Source: Devosia sp. Root436
GTDB taxonomy: Bacteria; Pseudomonadota; Alphaproteobacteria; Rhizobiales; Devosiaceae
NCBI RefSeq assembly: GCF_001426345.1
Contig: NZ_LMEM01000012.1
Span: forward strand, 28,009-92,008
Length of the DNA stretch: 64,000 bases
Direction: 5' to 3'
Under the pieces are notes generated by a model, which ran no database searches, was not told the DNA's origin, and worked only from the letters and a program-made list of their open reading frames with translations. The translations under genes and the position numbers were made by a program. This document shows positions 26,470 through 35,227 of the stretch, piece by piece (position 1 is the stretch's first letter; the number at the start of each line of letters is the position of its first letter).

Positions 26470-26757
26470 CTACCTCCGCCCCTTCCCACCCTTCGTCATA
26501 AAATCCGGCTTCTTCGGCTTCACCCACCCCTTGGGTGGCTGCCGCACCGGCACCTGCGTCCCCAGCCCCATCGCCCCCGGCGGCGGCTGGCTGACCGTCA
26601 CCGTATCGGGATCGCCCTCCTGCACCGGCGCCTCTCCCTTGATCCGCGCCATCTCGTTGCGCAGCCGCGTGGCCTTTTCAAAATCCATCTCCGCTGCAGC
26701 CGCTTCCATCTGCTTCTGCAACGCCAGCAATTTCTCGTTGATCGACCGCGATGACAT
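26470..26757 (-). CDS. UVR-motif (UvrB/UvrC) small protein
   Basis: A 95-residue protein with a helical-hairpin UVR motif at about 5-45 (LLALQKQMEAAAAEMDFEKA, then RLRNEMARIKGE) and a Pro/Lys-rich, probably disordered C-terminus ending MTKGGKGRR. The UVR motif mediates UvrB-UvrC contact and is also found in Clp adaptors. The ATG follows GGAGG at 6-7 nt. It lies beside the ligase/exonuclease pair on the same strand, 119 bp past the ligase start-to-stop unit, so a DNA-repair role is possible but unproven. Confidence 0.75.
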   Translation of the reverse strand: MSSRSINEKLLALQKQMEAAAAEMDFEKATRLRNEMARIKGEAPVQEGDPDTVTVSQPPPGAMGLGTQVPVRQPPKGWVKPKKPDFMTKGGKGRR

Positions 26758-26780
26758 CTCAAACCTCCACAACCACCGCG

Positions 26781-26898
26781 CTCACCCTCCCCCTTGCGGG
26801 GAGGGTAGCGACGCTAGGCCTTTGGGCCGTAGCAGAGCTAGGGTGGGGGTACGATAGCCCATATCATGGCCAAACACCCACCCTTGATCCTCCCCACC
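26781..26898. repeat. Mosaic palindromic repeat, family C, copy C1
   Basis: Left arm CACCCTCCCCCTTGCGGGGA with GGGTAGCGACGCTA, a central hairpin GGCC-TTTG-GGCC, then GCTAGGGTGGGGG and a decayed right arm. The right end touches the ligase stop codon. Confidence 0.8.
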
Positions 26899-28472
26899 TA
26901 AGTCGCCCCGATAAACACCGCCATATCCTCCAGCGTCGCCGCCTCCGCCGCCGGCTTGTCCCATCGAATCCGGCTGATCCGCGGAAACCGCAGCGCCACC
27001 CCGGACTTGTGCCGCGTACTCTCCTGCGCCGAGTCGAACGCCACCTCGAACACCAGCTCCTTCTTCACCTCGCGCACCGGCCCGAATGCCGCCGTGGTAT
27101 TGGCCCTGATCCATTTGTCGAGCAGCTTCAGTTCCTCATCTGTAAAGCCGAAATAGGCCTTGCCGATGGGCACGATCTCATTCCCCTTCCACACGCCGAA
27201 CGTATAGTCCGAATAAAAGCTCGACCGCTTGCCATGCCCGCGCTGCGCATACATCAGCACCGCATCCACCACATTGGGATCCCGCTTCCACTTGAACCAA
27301 TACCCCTTGGGCCGCCCCGGCACATAGGGCGAGCTTTGCAGCTTGATCATCACCCCCTCATGACCATGGCTTTCCGCCCCCTGCCGCCGCTGCCGGCCAA
27401 GGTCATCCCAACCGCTGAACCGCAGCACTTCCGACAGGTCCAGCCGGCTCTGCGGATTGGCGGCAAGCCACGCCTCCAGCCGCCTGCGCCGCTCGGTCCA
27501 TTCCAGCGCCCTGATATCCTCGCGCCCATCGAACAGCATGTCATAGACCCGGATAAAGGCCGGCGACTCCCTGAGATGCTTGGGCGACGCCACGCGTCTG
27601 TTCAGCCGCTGTTGCAACGCGTTGAAACTGCCAGCCTCGAAGTCCCGCCCCACCAGCAATTCGCCATCCAGCACGCCCAGCCCATGCACATTCTCGACCA
27701 CGTCGGGAAAGGCCGCCGCAATGTCGTCCCCCGTGCGCGAAAACAGCGACACCGTGCCCCCGCCCAGCACCAGTTGTACCCGGATGCCGTCCCACTTCCA
27801 CTCCGCCGAAAACTCCCTCGGATCGAGCTTCTCGAAATCCCGGTCCTCGATCGGATTGCTCAGCATCAGCGGATGAAACCGCGCCGACTGGTCGATATCG
27901 GGCCGCCCCGCCTTGCCCTCGAGCCAGGCAAAGAGATCGAGATAGGGCACCTTGAGCCCATGCCACACTTCCTCGATCTCCTGCACATCGACGCCGCTCA
28001 TCTCCGCCAAAGCCGTCTTGGCCAGCCGCGCCGAAACCCCGATGCGCAAGGCCCCCGTCGCCAGCTTCACCAGCGCCCATCGCTCGTTGATCCCCGCCTG
28101 CGTCAGCAGCCCCGCGATCAGCTTGGGCAAGTCGCTCTTGCTGGTCGTATTGAACAGCTCGATGAGGTCCGTCAGCGACGGCAAATCGCCCTCCGCGCCG
28201 TGATGCGGCCAGATCAGCGCAATCGTCTCGCCCAAATCCCCGACATAGTCATAGCTCATGGCAAACAGCGTCTCGTCCACCTCGGCCAGCACCGTCTCCT
28301 TGAGCAAAGCCGGCTTCACATTGCGGAAGGTCAGCGCCCCGGTCAGCACCGCCAGTGCATAGCCGCGATCGGGGTCCGGCACCTCGCGGAAATACTGCGT
28401 CAGCGCATTGAGCTTGCGTGTCCGCGACGGCGTCAGCGCCAGCAGCTCCAGCAATTGGGCAAAGCGCTTCAT
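26898..28472 (-). CDS. ATP-dependent DNA ligase of the ligase-exonuclease DNA-damage set
   Basis: A 524-residue ligase with three domains: an N-terminal DNA-binding domain (1-200), an adenylation domain with the nucleotidyl Lys K226 in EWKWDGIR and later motifs GVLDGELLV and HEGVMIKLQSSPY, and a C-terminal OB-fold ending LEDMAVFIG. It belongs to the group found with a metallo-beta-lactamase-fold exonuclease, an Lhr-type helicase and a phosphoesterase. The ATG overlaps the exonuclease stop (ATGA), so the two are made together. Helicase and phosphoesterase are not beside it here. Confidence 0.9.
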   Translation of the reverse strand: MKRFAQLLELLALTPSRTRKLNALTQYFREVPDPDRGYALAVLTGALTFRNVKPALLKETVLAEVDETLFAMSYDYVGDLGETIALIWPHHGAEGDLPSLTDLIELFNTTSKSDLPKLIAGLLTQAGINERWALVKLATGALRIGVSARLAKTALAEMSGVDVQEIEEVWHGLKVPYLDLFAWLEGKAGRPDIDQSARFHPLMLSNPIEDRDFEKLDPREFSAEWKWDGIRVQLVLGGGTVSLFSRTGDDIAAAFPDVVENVHGLGVLDGELLVGRDFEAGSFNALQQRLNRRVASPKHLRESPAFIRVYDMLFDGREDIRALEWTERRRRLEAWLAANPQSRLDLSEVLRFSGWDDLGRQRRQGAESHGHEGVMIKLQSSPYVPGRPKGYWFKWKRDPNVVDAVLMYAQRGHGKRSSFYSDYTFGVWKGNEIVPIGKAYFGFTDEELKLLDKWIRANTTAAFGPVREVKKELVFEVAFDSAQESTRHKSGVALRFPRISRIRWDKPAAEAATLEDMAVFIGAT

Positions 28473-29476
28473 TCGCTCTCGCCCTCCCCGCCATCGTCCT
28501 CGAAACCCTGGATGTTGAGCGGCTCCGCCTGCAGCCCCTGCTTGCGGCACCAATAGACCAGCGCATCCTCCCGCCCATGCGTCACCCACACGGTCTCGGC
28601 GCGCGTCTCGTGGATGGTCTGGCCCAATTCGCCCCAGTCGCAATGGTCCGAAATCACCAGCGGCAATTCCACCAGCGCCTGTCGCGCCCGCTGCTTCACG
28701 CTCATCCAGCCCGACGCCTGGCAGGTCACCGGATCGGGGAAACGCCGGCTCCACCGGTCGCGGATCGCCGAGGGCGGCGCGATCACGATCTGCCCCGCCA
28801 GTTCTGCCTTGGGCACATCCAGCGCCGGCCGCAAATCCCCCAGCGGAACGCCCAGTTCCTCATAGAGCGCGCAGAGCCGCAGCATCGCGCCATGCAGGTA
28901 AATTGGCGCATCCCACCCGGCATCGCGCAGCAGCGCAATCACCCTCTGCGCCTTGCCCAAGGCATAGCAGCCGACCAGATGGCTTCGCTCAGGCTGGTCC
29001 GCCACCGACTTCAGCAGCCGGGCAATTTCCACGTTGGGATGCGGATGCTGGAACACCGGCAGCCCGAACGTCGCCTCGGTCACCAGCAGGTCGCATTCCA
29101 CCAGCTCATAGGGCTGCGCCGTCCGGTCGGCGAGCCGCTTGTAGTCGCCCGTCACCACCACCCTTTGCCCGCTTTGCTCCACCAGCACCTGCGCCGACCC
29201 CAATATATGCCCGGCCGGAAAGAACGTGATGGTCACATCGTCGATCCGATACGGCACCCTGAAATCCAGCGCCTCGAAGCTGCCGGCACAATCCTCGCCA
29301 TAGCGCACCTTCATGATGGCAATCGTATCCGGCGTCGCCAGCACGGCCTTGTGCCCGCTGCGCGCATGGTCCGCATGCCCATGCGTGATGATCGCCCGCT
29401 CGCGCGGCACGGAGGGGTCGATATAGGCGTCGATCGCCCTGATATGGAGGTTCCGGTCGAGGATCTGGGTAGCCAT
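28469..29476 (-). CDS. Ligase-associated exonuclease (metallo-beta-lactamase fold)
   Basis: A 335-residue putative nuclease of the ligase-associated DNA-damage group. The metal-binding motif THGHADHARSG (HxHxDH, residues 32-37) is followed by PAGHILGSAQV, VVTGDYKR and the late VWVTHGREDALVYW with its His. This layout resembles the SNM1/CPSF73 nuclease branch without its CASP domain. The ATG lies at 29474-29476. It is the first gene of a two-gene operon with the ligase. Substrate is probably damaged or hairpin DNA ends (family-level inference). Confidence 0.87.
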   Translation of the reverse strand: MATQILDRNLHIRAIDAYIDPSVPRERAIITHGHADHARSGHKAVLATPDTIAIMKVRYGEDCAGSFEALDFRVPYRIDDVTITFFPAGHILGSAQVLVEQSGQRVVVTGDYKRLADRTAQPYELVECDLLVTEATFGLPVFQHPHPNVEIARLLKSVADQPERSHLVGCYALGKAQRVIALLRDAGWDAPIYLHGAMLRLCALYEELGVPLGDLRPALDVPKAELAGQIVIAPPSAIRDRWSRRFPDPVTCQASGWMSVKQRARQALVELPLVISDHCDWGELGQTIHETRAETVWVTHGREDALVYWCRKQGLQAEPLNIQGFEDDGGEGESE

Positions 29477-29653
29477 GGGACTCCCTAACGTTGGCGGCCC
29501 GAAACAGGTTCACCCGGCAGGTTCGAGCCGGCATATTCTGCCCGCCGGCACTGTCAGAACCTGTCGGCAGGCGGCAAAAAACCCGCAATTCCGGACCCAC
29601 GCCAATGGCATGAAACTTGAATGTGTTCCGGCAGCTCATCTGCCGAGGCATCC

Positions 29654-29956
29654 ATGTCCTTCTCCGTTTCCGCCAATATGCGCTCCTTCCCGCTGAGCAA
29701 CCAGCGTCTGGGCACCAGCGATTCCAGCCCGCTTCAACCCAAAAGCCCCGAGGAAGAATTCCTCGAACTCGCCAAAAAATCCCCGCTGGAACGCCTGCGC
29801 GACAAGATTCTCGAAGACATGAAGACCAGCGAAGCAGACCTCGCCCAGATGGAACCCGAAGCCCGCCAGGTCGTCGAAGACGAAATCAAGCGCCGCATGA
29901 TGGAAGCCTTGCAGGCCGGCAACGAAGCCGGCAAGGTCGTGGACAAGACGGCTTAG
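29654..29956 (+). CDS. Hypothetical 100-residue protein
   Basis: Not recognised. The first 45 residues are Ser/Pro-rich and likely disordered (SFPLSNQRLGTSDSSPLQPK). The rest is charged and helical (PEEEFLELAKKSPLERLRDK, then DLAQMEPEARQVVEDEIKRR). No TM segment or signal. GAGG precedes the ATG at short spacing. Codon use resembles neighbours, so it looks like a real conserved gene, perhaps a small cytoplasmic or flagellum/export-linked helical protein. It is convergent with the protease gene and followed 4 bp later by repeat D1. Confidence 0.65.
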   Translation: MSFSVSANMRSFPLSNQRLGTSDSSPLQPKSPEEEFLELAKKSPLERLRDKILEDMKTSEADLAQMEPEARQVVEDEIKRRMMEALQAGNEAGKVVDKTA

Positions 29957-29960
29957 GCGC

Positions 29961-30108
29961 CTTCCCCTCTCCCCTTGAGGGAGAGGGTGGTTTTCCGCGT
30001 TCAGCGGAAAACCGGGTGAGGGGTCCTGCGCTCTCCCATGCTGCAATGCATGTGGAAGCAAACCCCTCATCCGGCGCTCGCGCCACCTTCTCCCTCAAGG
30101 GGAAGGGA
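29961..30108. repeat. Mosaic palindromic repeat, family D, copy D1
   Basis: Left arm CTTCCCCTCTCCCCTTGAGG, then the hairpin GGTTTTCCGC-GTTCA-GCGGAAAACC, CGGGTGAGGGG, a variable centre, ACCCCTCATCC, a small GC hairpin and the inverted arm TCTCCCTCAAGGGGAAGGG. It lies between convergent stops (4 bp and 7 bp away). Confidence 0.88.
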
Positions 30109-30115
30109 AAGCCCC

Positions 30116-33022
30116 TCACATCACCTTGCTGACCGCAAGCAGCCCCGGCCGCTTCTCGTTCGCCGCCGATATCGCCGCCTCCCCGCCCAGCACCACCACA
30201 TGCCCATGCCTGGCCACCGCATCCACCGCCTCGGCCATGCGCCGGAAATCGGCGATACCGGTCCCCAATATCTCGTCCCGCCGCTGCTGGCGGATCGCAT
30301 CCGTGGTCCCGGTCAGCTGCCGCCACATCGACGAATAGCCCTTGGCATCGGGGAATTCATATCCATCCACATCCCCGATCACCCCGATGATCGAGCGCGT
30401 CAGATCGTTGTCGCCGATCCCGGCATTGAGCGCCCTGCTCGCCCCGTCATAGGCATCGAGCGTCTTCAGCAGGTTGGGATCGCGATAGCTCAAAAAGCTG
30501 AAATTCCCCGATGTGAGGTCGAACCGGCTCGACCCGCCATAGGCCCCGCCCTGCACGCGCACCTTGTCCCAGAGATAGGTGGTGTTCAAAAATTTCAGCA
30601 CCACCGCCGAAGCCCCGGTCATCTCGAAGCCGAGCGCCCGCAGGTTCGCCCCCTTGCCCACATAATTGACCTGGGCCGGAATGATCAGCCCCTCCGACTT
30701 GGGCGCATAATCGATGGCCCAGTCCGCAAAGGCAAAGTCCCTGTCCGGCAACCGCCCCAGGAACCCCTCTATCTCTCCCCGCGCCCGTTCCCACAGCGCC
30801 CCGTCGGCCGTGACATTGACCACCATGCGCCCGCGATTGAACAGCGTGTCGCGGATGCGCACCAGCGCCGCCTCGACGCTGTCCCAGTCGCTGTCGATCC
30901 GCTTCACCAGTTCGCGCAGGAAGCCCAGATAGCTCACCCCGCCCAACTGCTCGGCGATCCAGCTCGCCTCGGTCAGCCCGGCATTGAGCCGCGTATTGAC
31001 GATGGCATTGCCGGCGGGCACCAGCCGCGCCTCGAAGCCCGCCTTTTCCTCCAGCGCCATCTGCTTGAACCGCGCGCGATTATCCAGCCGCGCATCGAGC
31101 AGCACATCGCCCATGATGGCGAGCATTTCCGCATGCTTGTCCGGCACCGCCTTGCCAGAGAGGAAAAACCACGCCGCGCTGCCGTCGCTCCCCTGCCGCG
31201 CCGACAGGCCCCGATGCTGGGCAATCCCGCCCGTCGAGCGCCCGATGCGCTGCGTCAGCGACACGAAATCTTCCTTGCTCGTCCCCGTCTGCAGCAGCGC
31301 CCGCCCGAACAGCGGCAGATAGGGCAGCAGATCCTTGTCCAGCACATGCAGGTCAAAGCCCAGATCGAGATAGACGATCCCCAGGGTCGGCAGGTCATGG
31401 TAAAACAGCCGCGCGTCGCCCAGCATGCCGACCTCGATCGGCGTGGTCCGTGATTCCTGCGGCAGGTCGGCCAGGCCAAGCGTCGGAATCTTCGCCAGCA
31501 GCGCCGGGTCATCCACCTCTTCCTGCAGGGCTTTCAGCCTGTCAGTCTCGGCCATAGTGGCTTCCAGTGCCTTCTCGTCCAGCCCGGCCCGCACATCGGC
31601 CAGGATTTCGGCTTCCTTCGCCGCCTCCCGCGCGCCCTGTTCGGGGTCCGCGCTCAGCGTCACCGTCGTCCGGTGCATGTTGTCGAGGAACAGCCGCCGG
31701 ATTTCGCTGGCGAAATGCCCCTTGCCGGCCTTGTCCTTCAGTGCGGCCAGCGCATCCTCGAACTTGAGCTGCCCCAGCGGGTCCCCCTCATGCAGCCACG
31801 TCCCCAGCGCGTTGAACATGTAGACCAGGCCACGCGGATAGGAGCCGGTATTGTTCTCGCGCAGCGAAAACTCGAACGTATTGGCCGCAGCCTCCAACTG
31901 GTCCGTCGCAAAGCCCTTTTCGGCAATCTCCTCCAGCGTCGACAGGATCAGCGCCTCGACCTTCCCCGCATCGTCCGGATCGATCCCCTTCATGCCAAAG
32001 CTCGCCATCGGCTGGCGCAGCCCCGCCCCGATCCCGCCGCCGGTCATGCCCTCGCCCAGCCCGCTCTCGGTCAGCGCCTTGCGCAAGGGCGCGGCCGGAT
32101 TGCCCGCCAGAAGGTAGCTCAGCATGCCGTGGCTCAGCGCCTCGGTCCGGTCGGCCGGCGGGTCGATCATCCAGTTGACCGACACCATCCCGTCCCGCGC
32201 CTTGCCCTCATCCCTGGTCCCGGCATAGGTCGCCACCACCTGCCGCGGCGTGTTGAACCGCGGCTGCAGCTTGACCTCCGCATCGACAGGCGCCCGCTCG
32301 AACTGGCTGAAATATTCGTCGAGAATAGCCAGCCGCTGCCCCGCATCGTCGTCCCCCGAAAAGAACGCCCGCGTATTGGACGGATGGTAGTAGGTCTGGT
32401 GGAACCGCTTGAACTGCGCATAGCTTAGTTCCGGAATGACCTTCGGGTCACCCCCCGAACTCTTGCCATAGGTCACATCGGGATAAAGCGAGCGCTGCGA
32501 AATATCGCGCATCACGGCGTCGGGCGACGAGAACACGCCTTTCATCTCGTTGAACACCACGCCCTTGTAGACCAGCGGCGAGGCCGCATCCTCCAGCTCG
32601 TAATGCCACCCCTCCTGCCGGAACGTGTCCTCGCTGATCAGCGGAAAGAACACCGCGTCCAGATACACATCCACCAGGTTGTAGAAATCCTTGAGGTTCT
32701 GGCTCGCCACCGGATAGGCCGTCTTGTCCGGAAAGGTCATGGCATTGAGGAAGGTGTTGAGGCTCCCCTTGATCAGCTCCACGAACGGCTTCTTGACCGG
32801 ATATTTCCGGCTCCCGCACAGCACCGAATGTTCCAGGATATGCGCCACGCCGGTCGAATCCTGCGGCGGCGTCTTGAAGGTGATGCCGAACACCTTGTTC
32901 TCGTCGTCATTGACGAGGCTCAGCACCTCCGCCCCCGTCTTCCTGTGCCGATACAGCAGCGCCTGGCTGTTCACTTCCGCAATATGCTCGTCGCGGACCA
33001 GTTCGAATGCAGGATGGGACAT
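30116..33022 (-). CDS. M16C-family zinc metalloprotease (presequence protease-like)
   Basis: A 968-residue peptidase. The inverted zinc motif HxxEH is at 61-65 (HILEH) with VLCGSRKYPVKKPFVEL after it, as in PreP/falcilysin-type M16C enzymes. Two catalytic-like halves are joined by an M16C-associated domain (about 460-710). No signal peptide follows the ATG at 33020-33022, so it probably degrades peptides in the cytoplasm. Length matches bacterial PreP homologues (about 970). An extra 31 codons upstream lack a start with a ribosome site. It stands alone between repeats C2 and D1. Confidence 0.9.
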   Translation of the reverse strand: MSHPAFELVRDEHIAEVNSQALLYRHRKTGAEVLSLVNDDENKVFGITFKTPPQDSTGVAHILEHSVLCGSRKYPVKKPFVELIKGSLNTFLNAMTFPDKTAYPVASQNLKDFYNLVDVYLDAVFFPLISEDTFRQEGWHYELEDAASPLVYKGVVFNEMKGVFSSPDAVMRDISQRSLYPDVTYGKSSGGDPKVIPELSYAQFKRFHQTYYHPSNTRAFFSGDDDAGQRLAILDEYFSQFERAPVDAEVKLQPRFNTPRQVVATYAGTRDEGKARDGMVSVNWMIDPPADRTEALSHGMLSYLLAGNPAAPLRKALTESGLGEGMTGGGIGAGLRQPMASFGMKGIDPDDAGKVEALILSTLEEIAEKGFATDQLEAAANTFEFSLRENNTGSYPRGLVYMFNALGTWLHEGDPLGQLKFEDALAALKDKAGKGHFASEIRRLFLDNMHRTTVTLSADPEQGAREAAKEAEILADVRAGLDEKALEATMAETDRLKALQEEVDDPALLAKIPTLGLADLPQESRTTPIEVGMLGDARLFYHDLPTLGIVYLDLGFDLHVLDKDLLPYLPLFGRALLQTGTSKEDFVSLTQRIGRSTGGIAQHRGLSARQGSDGSAAWFFLSGKAVPDKHAEMLAIMGDVLLDARLDNRARFKQMALEEKAGFEARLVPAGNAIVNTRLNAGLTEASWIAEQLGGVSYLGFLRELVKRIDSDWDSVEAALVRIRDTLFNRGRMVVNVTADGALWERARGEIEGFLGRLPDRDFAFADWAIDYAPKSEGLIIPAQVNYVGKGANLRALGFEMTGASAVVLKFLNTTYLWDKVRVQGGAYGGSSRFDLTSGNFSFLSYRDPNLLKTLDAYDGASRALNAGIGDNDLTRSIIGVIGDVDGYEFPDAKGYSSMWRQLTGTTDAIRQQRRDEILGTGIADFRRMAEAVDAVARHGHVVVLGGEAAISAANEKRPGLLAVSKVM

Positions 33023-33130
33023 GGGGAATACTCGGAAGGGTTCTTGTTGTTGGCTGACAACGTAGGGACGGGACCGCCGATCCGCTAGAGGCGTCACGCC
33101 GGCTTGACGCGGCACGATCCATCGTCCGGG

Positions 33131-33270
33131 TCACCCTCCCCCTTGCGGGGAGGGTAGCGGAGCTAGGCCCGCAGGGCCGTAGCGGAGCTGGGGTGGGGGG
33201 ATCGGAGCCCCAATATCCGGGCCAAACACCCCCCACCCTCGATCCCTCCCCGCAAGGGGGAGGGAGTCGA
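33131..33270. repeat. Mosaic palindromic repeat, family C, copy C2
   Basis: The most complete C copy. Left arm CACCCTCCCCCTTGCGGGGA, TAGCGGAGCTAG, central hairpin GGCCC-GCA-GGGCC, GTAGCGGAGCTGGGGTGGGG, a variable middle, CCCCCCACCC, and the inverted arm CCCTCCCCGCAAGGGGGAGG. It lies 16 bp from the aldo/keto reductase stop. Confidence 0.9.
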
Positions 33271-33285
33271 CTGAGCGTACAGAGC

Positions 33286-34260
33286 TCAAACGCCCCCTCG
33301 AATCTCCGGCTTCACGTCCCTCTCATACCACTCCGCCAGTTCCCCCATCAGCGCCGGGAACAACGGCCTTTGCGCGCTCGCCGCCACATTATCCGCCAAC
33401 TGCTCCGGCTTGCTCACCCCGGCAATGACCGTGCTCACCTGCGGATGGTCCAGAATCCAGCGCAGCGCGAACTGGCTCATCGGCAATGCTTCCGGCGCCA
33501 GCCCGCGCAATTGCCCCACCAGCTCCACCCCGCGCTCGAACGGAATGCCGGAAAACGTCTCGCCCACCGAAAACGCCGCGCCGTCCGCATTATAGTTCCG
33601 GTGGTCCGACGCATCGAACCGCGTCGCCTTGTCGAATTTCCCGCTCAACAACCCGCTCGCCAGCGGCAGCCGCACGATGATGCCGACATTTCGCTCCGCC
33701 GCCTTCGGCAACAGCGCCTTGGCCGCATCCTGGCGGAACAGGTTGAAGATGATCTGCAGGCTCGCGCAACCGGGCTGTTCGAGGCAGATCAGTCCCTCCT
33801 CGATGGTCTCGACGCTGGCCCCCCAATGCCGCACCAGCCCTTCGGCCTTGAGCTGGTCCATCCAGCCGAAAATCCGGCCGTCGCGCAGCACCTCGGTCGG
33901 CACGCAATGCAATTGTGCCAGGTCGAGACTGGCCACGCCCAGCCGCTCCGCCGAGCCCTTGAGGCTCGCACGAATGCCATCCAGGGAATAATTATCGGGA
34001 AACAGCCCGCCGCCGCGCCCCAGCTTGGTCGCCACATGCACATCCGGGCCCTTGCCATGGCTGCCGATCCGGCTCTCGCTCAACCCGCCGCCATAGACAT
34101 CCGCCGTGTCCCAGAACGTCACGCCCGCCCCGTTCGCCGCGTCGAGGATGGCCCCGGCCGTCTCGTCCCCCACCGGCCCGAAATCGCCGCCAAGCTGCCA
34201 GCAGCCCAGCCCGATTTCGCTCACTTCATAGCCCGTCTTGCCCAGAAGCCGCGTCTTCAT
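33286..34260 (-). CDS. Aldo/keto reductase
   Basis: A 324-residue NADPH-dependent oxidoreductase with a TIM-barrel fold. The catalytic tetrad is visible: D51 and Y56 (FWDTADVYGGG), K79 (VATKLGRGGG) and H118 (LAQLHCVPTE). The cofactor region near IAGVSKPEQLADN is also present. The start MKTRLLGKTG follows GGGAGA at proper spacing; two in-frame ATGs upstream are too close to that site. It lies 77 bp downstream of the GntR gene on the same strand, which suggests co-transcription and a sugar or sugar-derived aldehyde substrate. Confidence 0.9.
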   Translation of the reverse strand: MKTRLLGKTGYEVSEIGLGCWQLGGDFGPVGDETAGAILDAANGAGVTFWDTADVYGGGLSESRIGSHGKGPDVHVATKLGRGGGLFPDNYSLDGIRASLKGSAERLGVASLDLAQLHCVPTEVLRDGRIFGWMDQLKAEGLVRHWGASVETIEEGLICLEQPGCASLQIIFNLFRQDAAKALLPKAAERNVGIIVRLPLASGLLSGKFDKATRFDASDHRNYNADGAAFSVGETFSGIPFERGVELVGQLRGLAPEALPMSQFALRWILDHPQVSTVIAGVSKPEQLADNVAASAQRPLFPALMGELAEWYERDVKPEIRGGV

Positions 34261-34337
34261 CACCATTCTCCCTGCCATGGCCAATCGGCCCGGCGCAGGT
34301 TTGCGCGGGCAGGCATGCCGGGGTCAACCCCTCTCCC

Positions 34338-35015
34338 CTACTCGAAATAATCCGGATGATCGCTGATCGTCTGGTTCAGCAGCACCTCGGCCCGGGCCAG
34401 ATGCGCCCGCATCGCCGCCTCGGCCCCGGCGACGTCGCCCGCCCCCACGGCCGCAGCGATCGCCTTGTGTTCGCCGATCGCCACCTGCGACGACGATACG
34501 CCCAGCGTCAGGTAGCGCACCCGGTCGAGCTGCATCTTGTGGTCGTCGATGAGTTGCCATGCGTATTCCACCCCCGCCAGCCGCGCCAGCGTACGATGGA
34601 ACAGCTCGTCCAGCGTATGGAAGCGCCGGCTGTCATCGGCGCTGGAGGCGGCTTCCTGCTCGGCAATCAGCTCGCCCAGCACCGCCTTGGCCTCGCCCGG
34701 ATGGCTCGCCACCCGGCGGATGATTTCCACCTCGATGCTTTCGCGGATGAACCGGCTCTGCCGCACCCCCTCGGGCGAGATTTTCTTGACCACCGTGGCC
34801 CGCTTGGGCCGGATCAGCAGCAATCCCTGCTGCGCCAACCGGATGAAGGCCTCGCGCACCGGCTGGCGCGACACGCCATAGCGGCCGGCAATGTCGCTCT
34901 CGGAAATCACGTCGCCGGGTTTCAGCGTCATGGTCACGATATCGTCGCGCAGCGCGCCGACGACGCGGAGCGCCATGGTTTCCTCGGTCACGCTGTCGGA
35001 CACATTCACGGCCAT
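34338..35015 (-). CDS. GntR-family (FCD) transcriptional regulator
   Basis: A 225-residue regulator: winged helix with SESDIAGRYGVSRQPVREAF and a C-terminal FCD helical domain with metal-type His residues (FHTLDELFHRTLARLAG, GEHKAIAAAV). The ATG (MAVNVSDSVTEET) follows AAGGGGAA; a 60-codon longer frame runs into the divergent promoter and is not supported. It is divergent from the Gfo/Idh/MocA dehydrogenase and upstream of the aldo/keto reductase, so it likely controls both. Confidence 0.88.
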   Translation of the reverse strand: MAVNVSDSVTEETMALRVVGALRDDIVTMTLKPGDVISESDIAGRYGVSRQPVREAFIRLAQQGLLLIRPKRATVVKKISPEGVRQSRFIRESIEVEIIRRVASHPGEAKAVLGELIAEQEAASSADDSRRFHTLDELFHRTLARLAGVEYAWQLIDDHKMQLDRVRYLTLGVSSSQVAIGEHKAIAAAVGAGDVAGAEAAMRAHLARAEVLLNQTISDHPDYFE

Positions 35016-35227
35016 ACTGATTCCCCTTTGCCGACCATGAGACGGAACACACCCGTCCTGCGCCCGCTCTTTGCGGCCTTCCACAGGAATCTGGCCCCGG
35101 TCAGGCGCAGATTCCGTCAGGCCGGAACAAAGAAACAGTACTCTTTTCCAATCTTGTATGGTAGATGGGTTCTGCAATCCCTCCCGGGGCGGCAAAACTG
35201 AATCGTATCGAGACCGGAGAGAAACGA
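35016..35227. promoter_or_regulatory. Divergent promoter region of GntR and oxidoreductase genes
   Basis: A 212-bp gap between divergent starts. An AT-richer core near 35137-35165 (CTTTTCCAATCTTGTATGG) is the most likely promoter/operator site, and ATCT...AGAT flanks part of it. I cannot define a clear operator palindrome. Confidence 0.3.
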
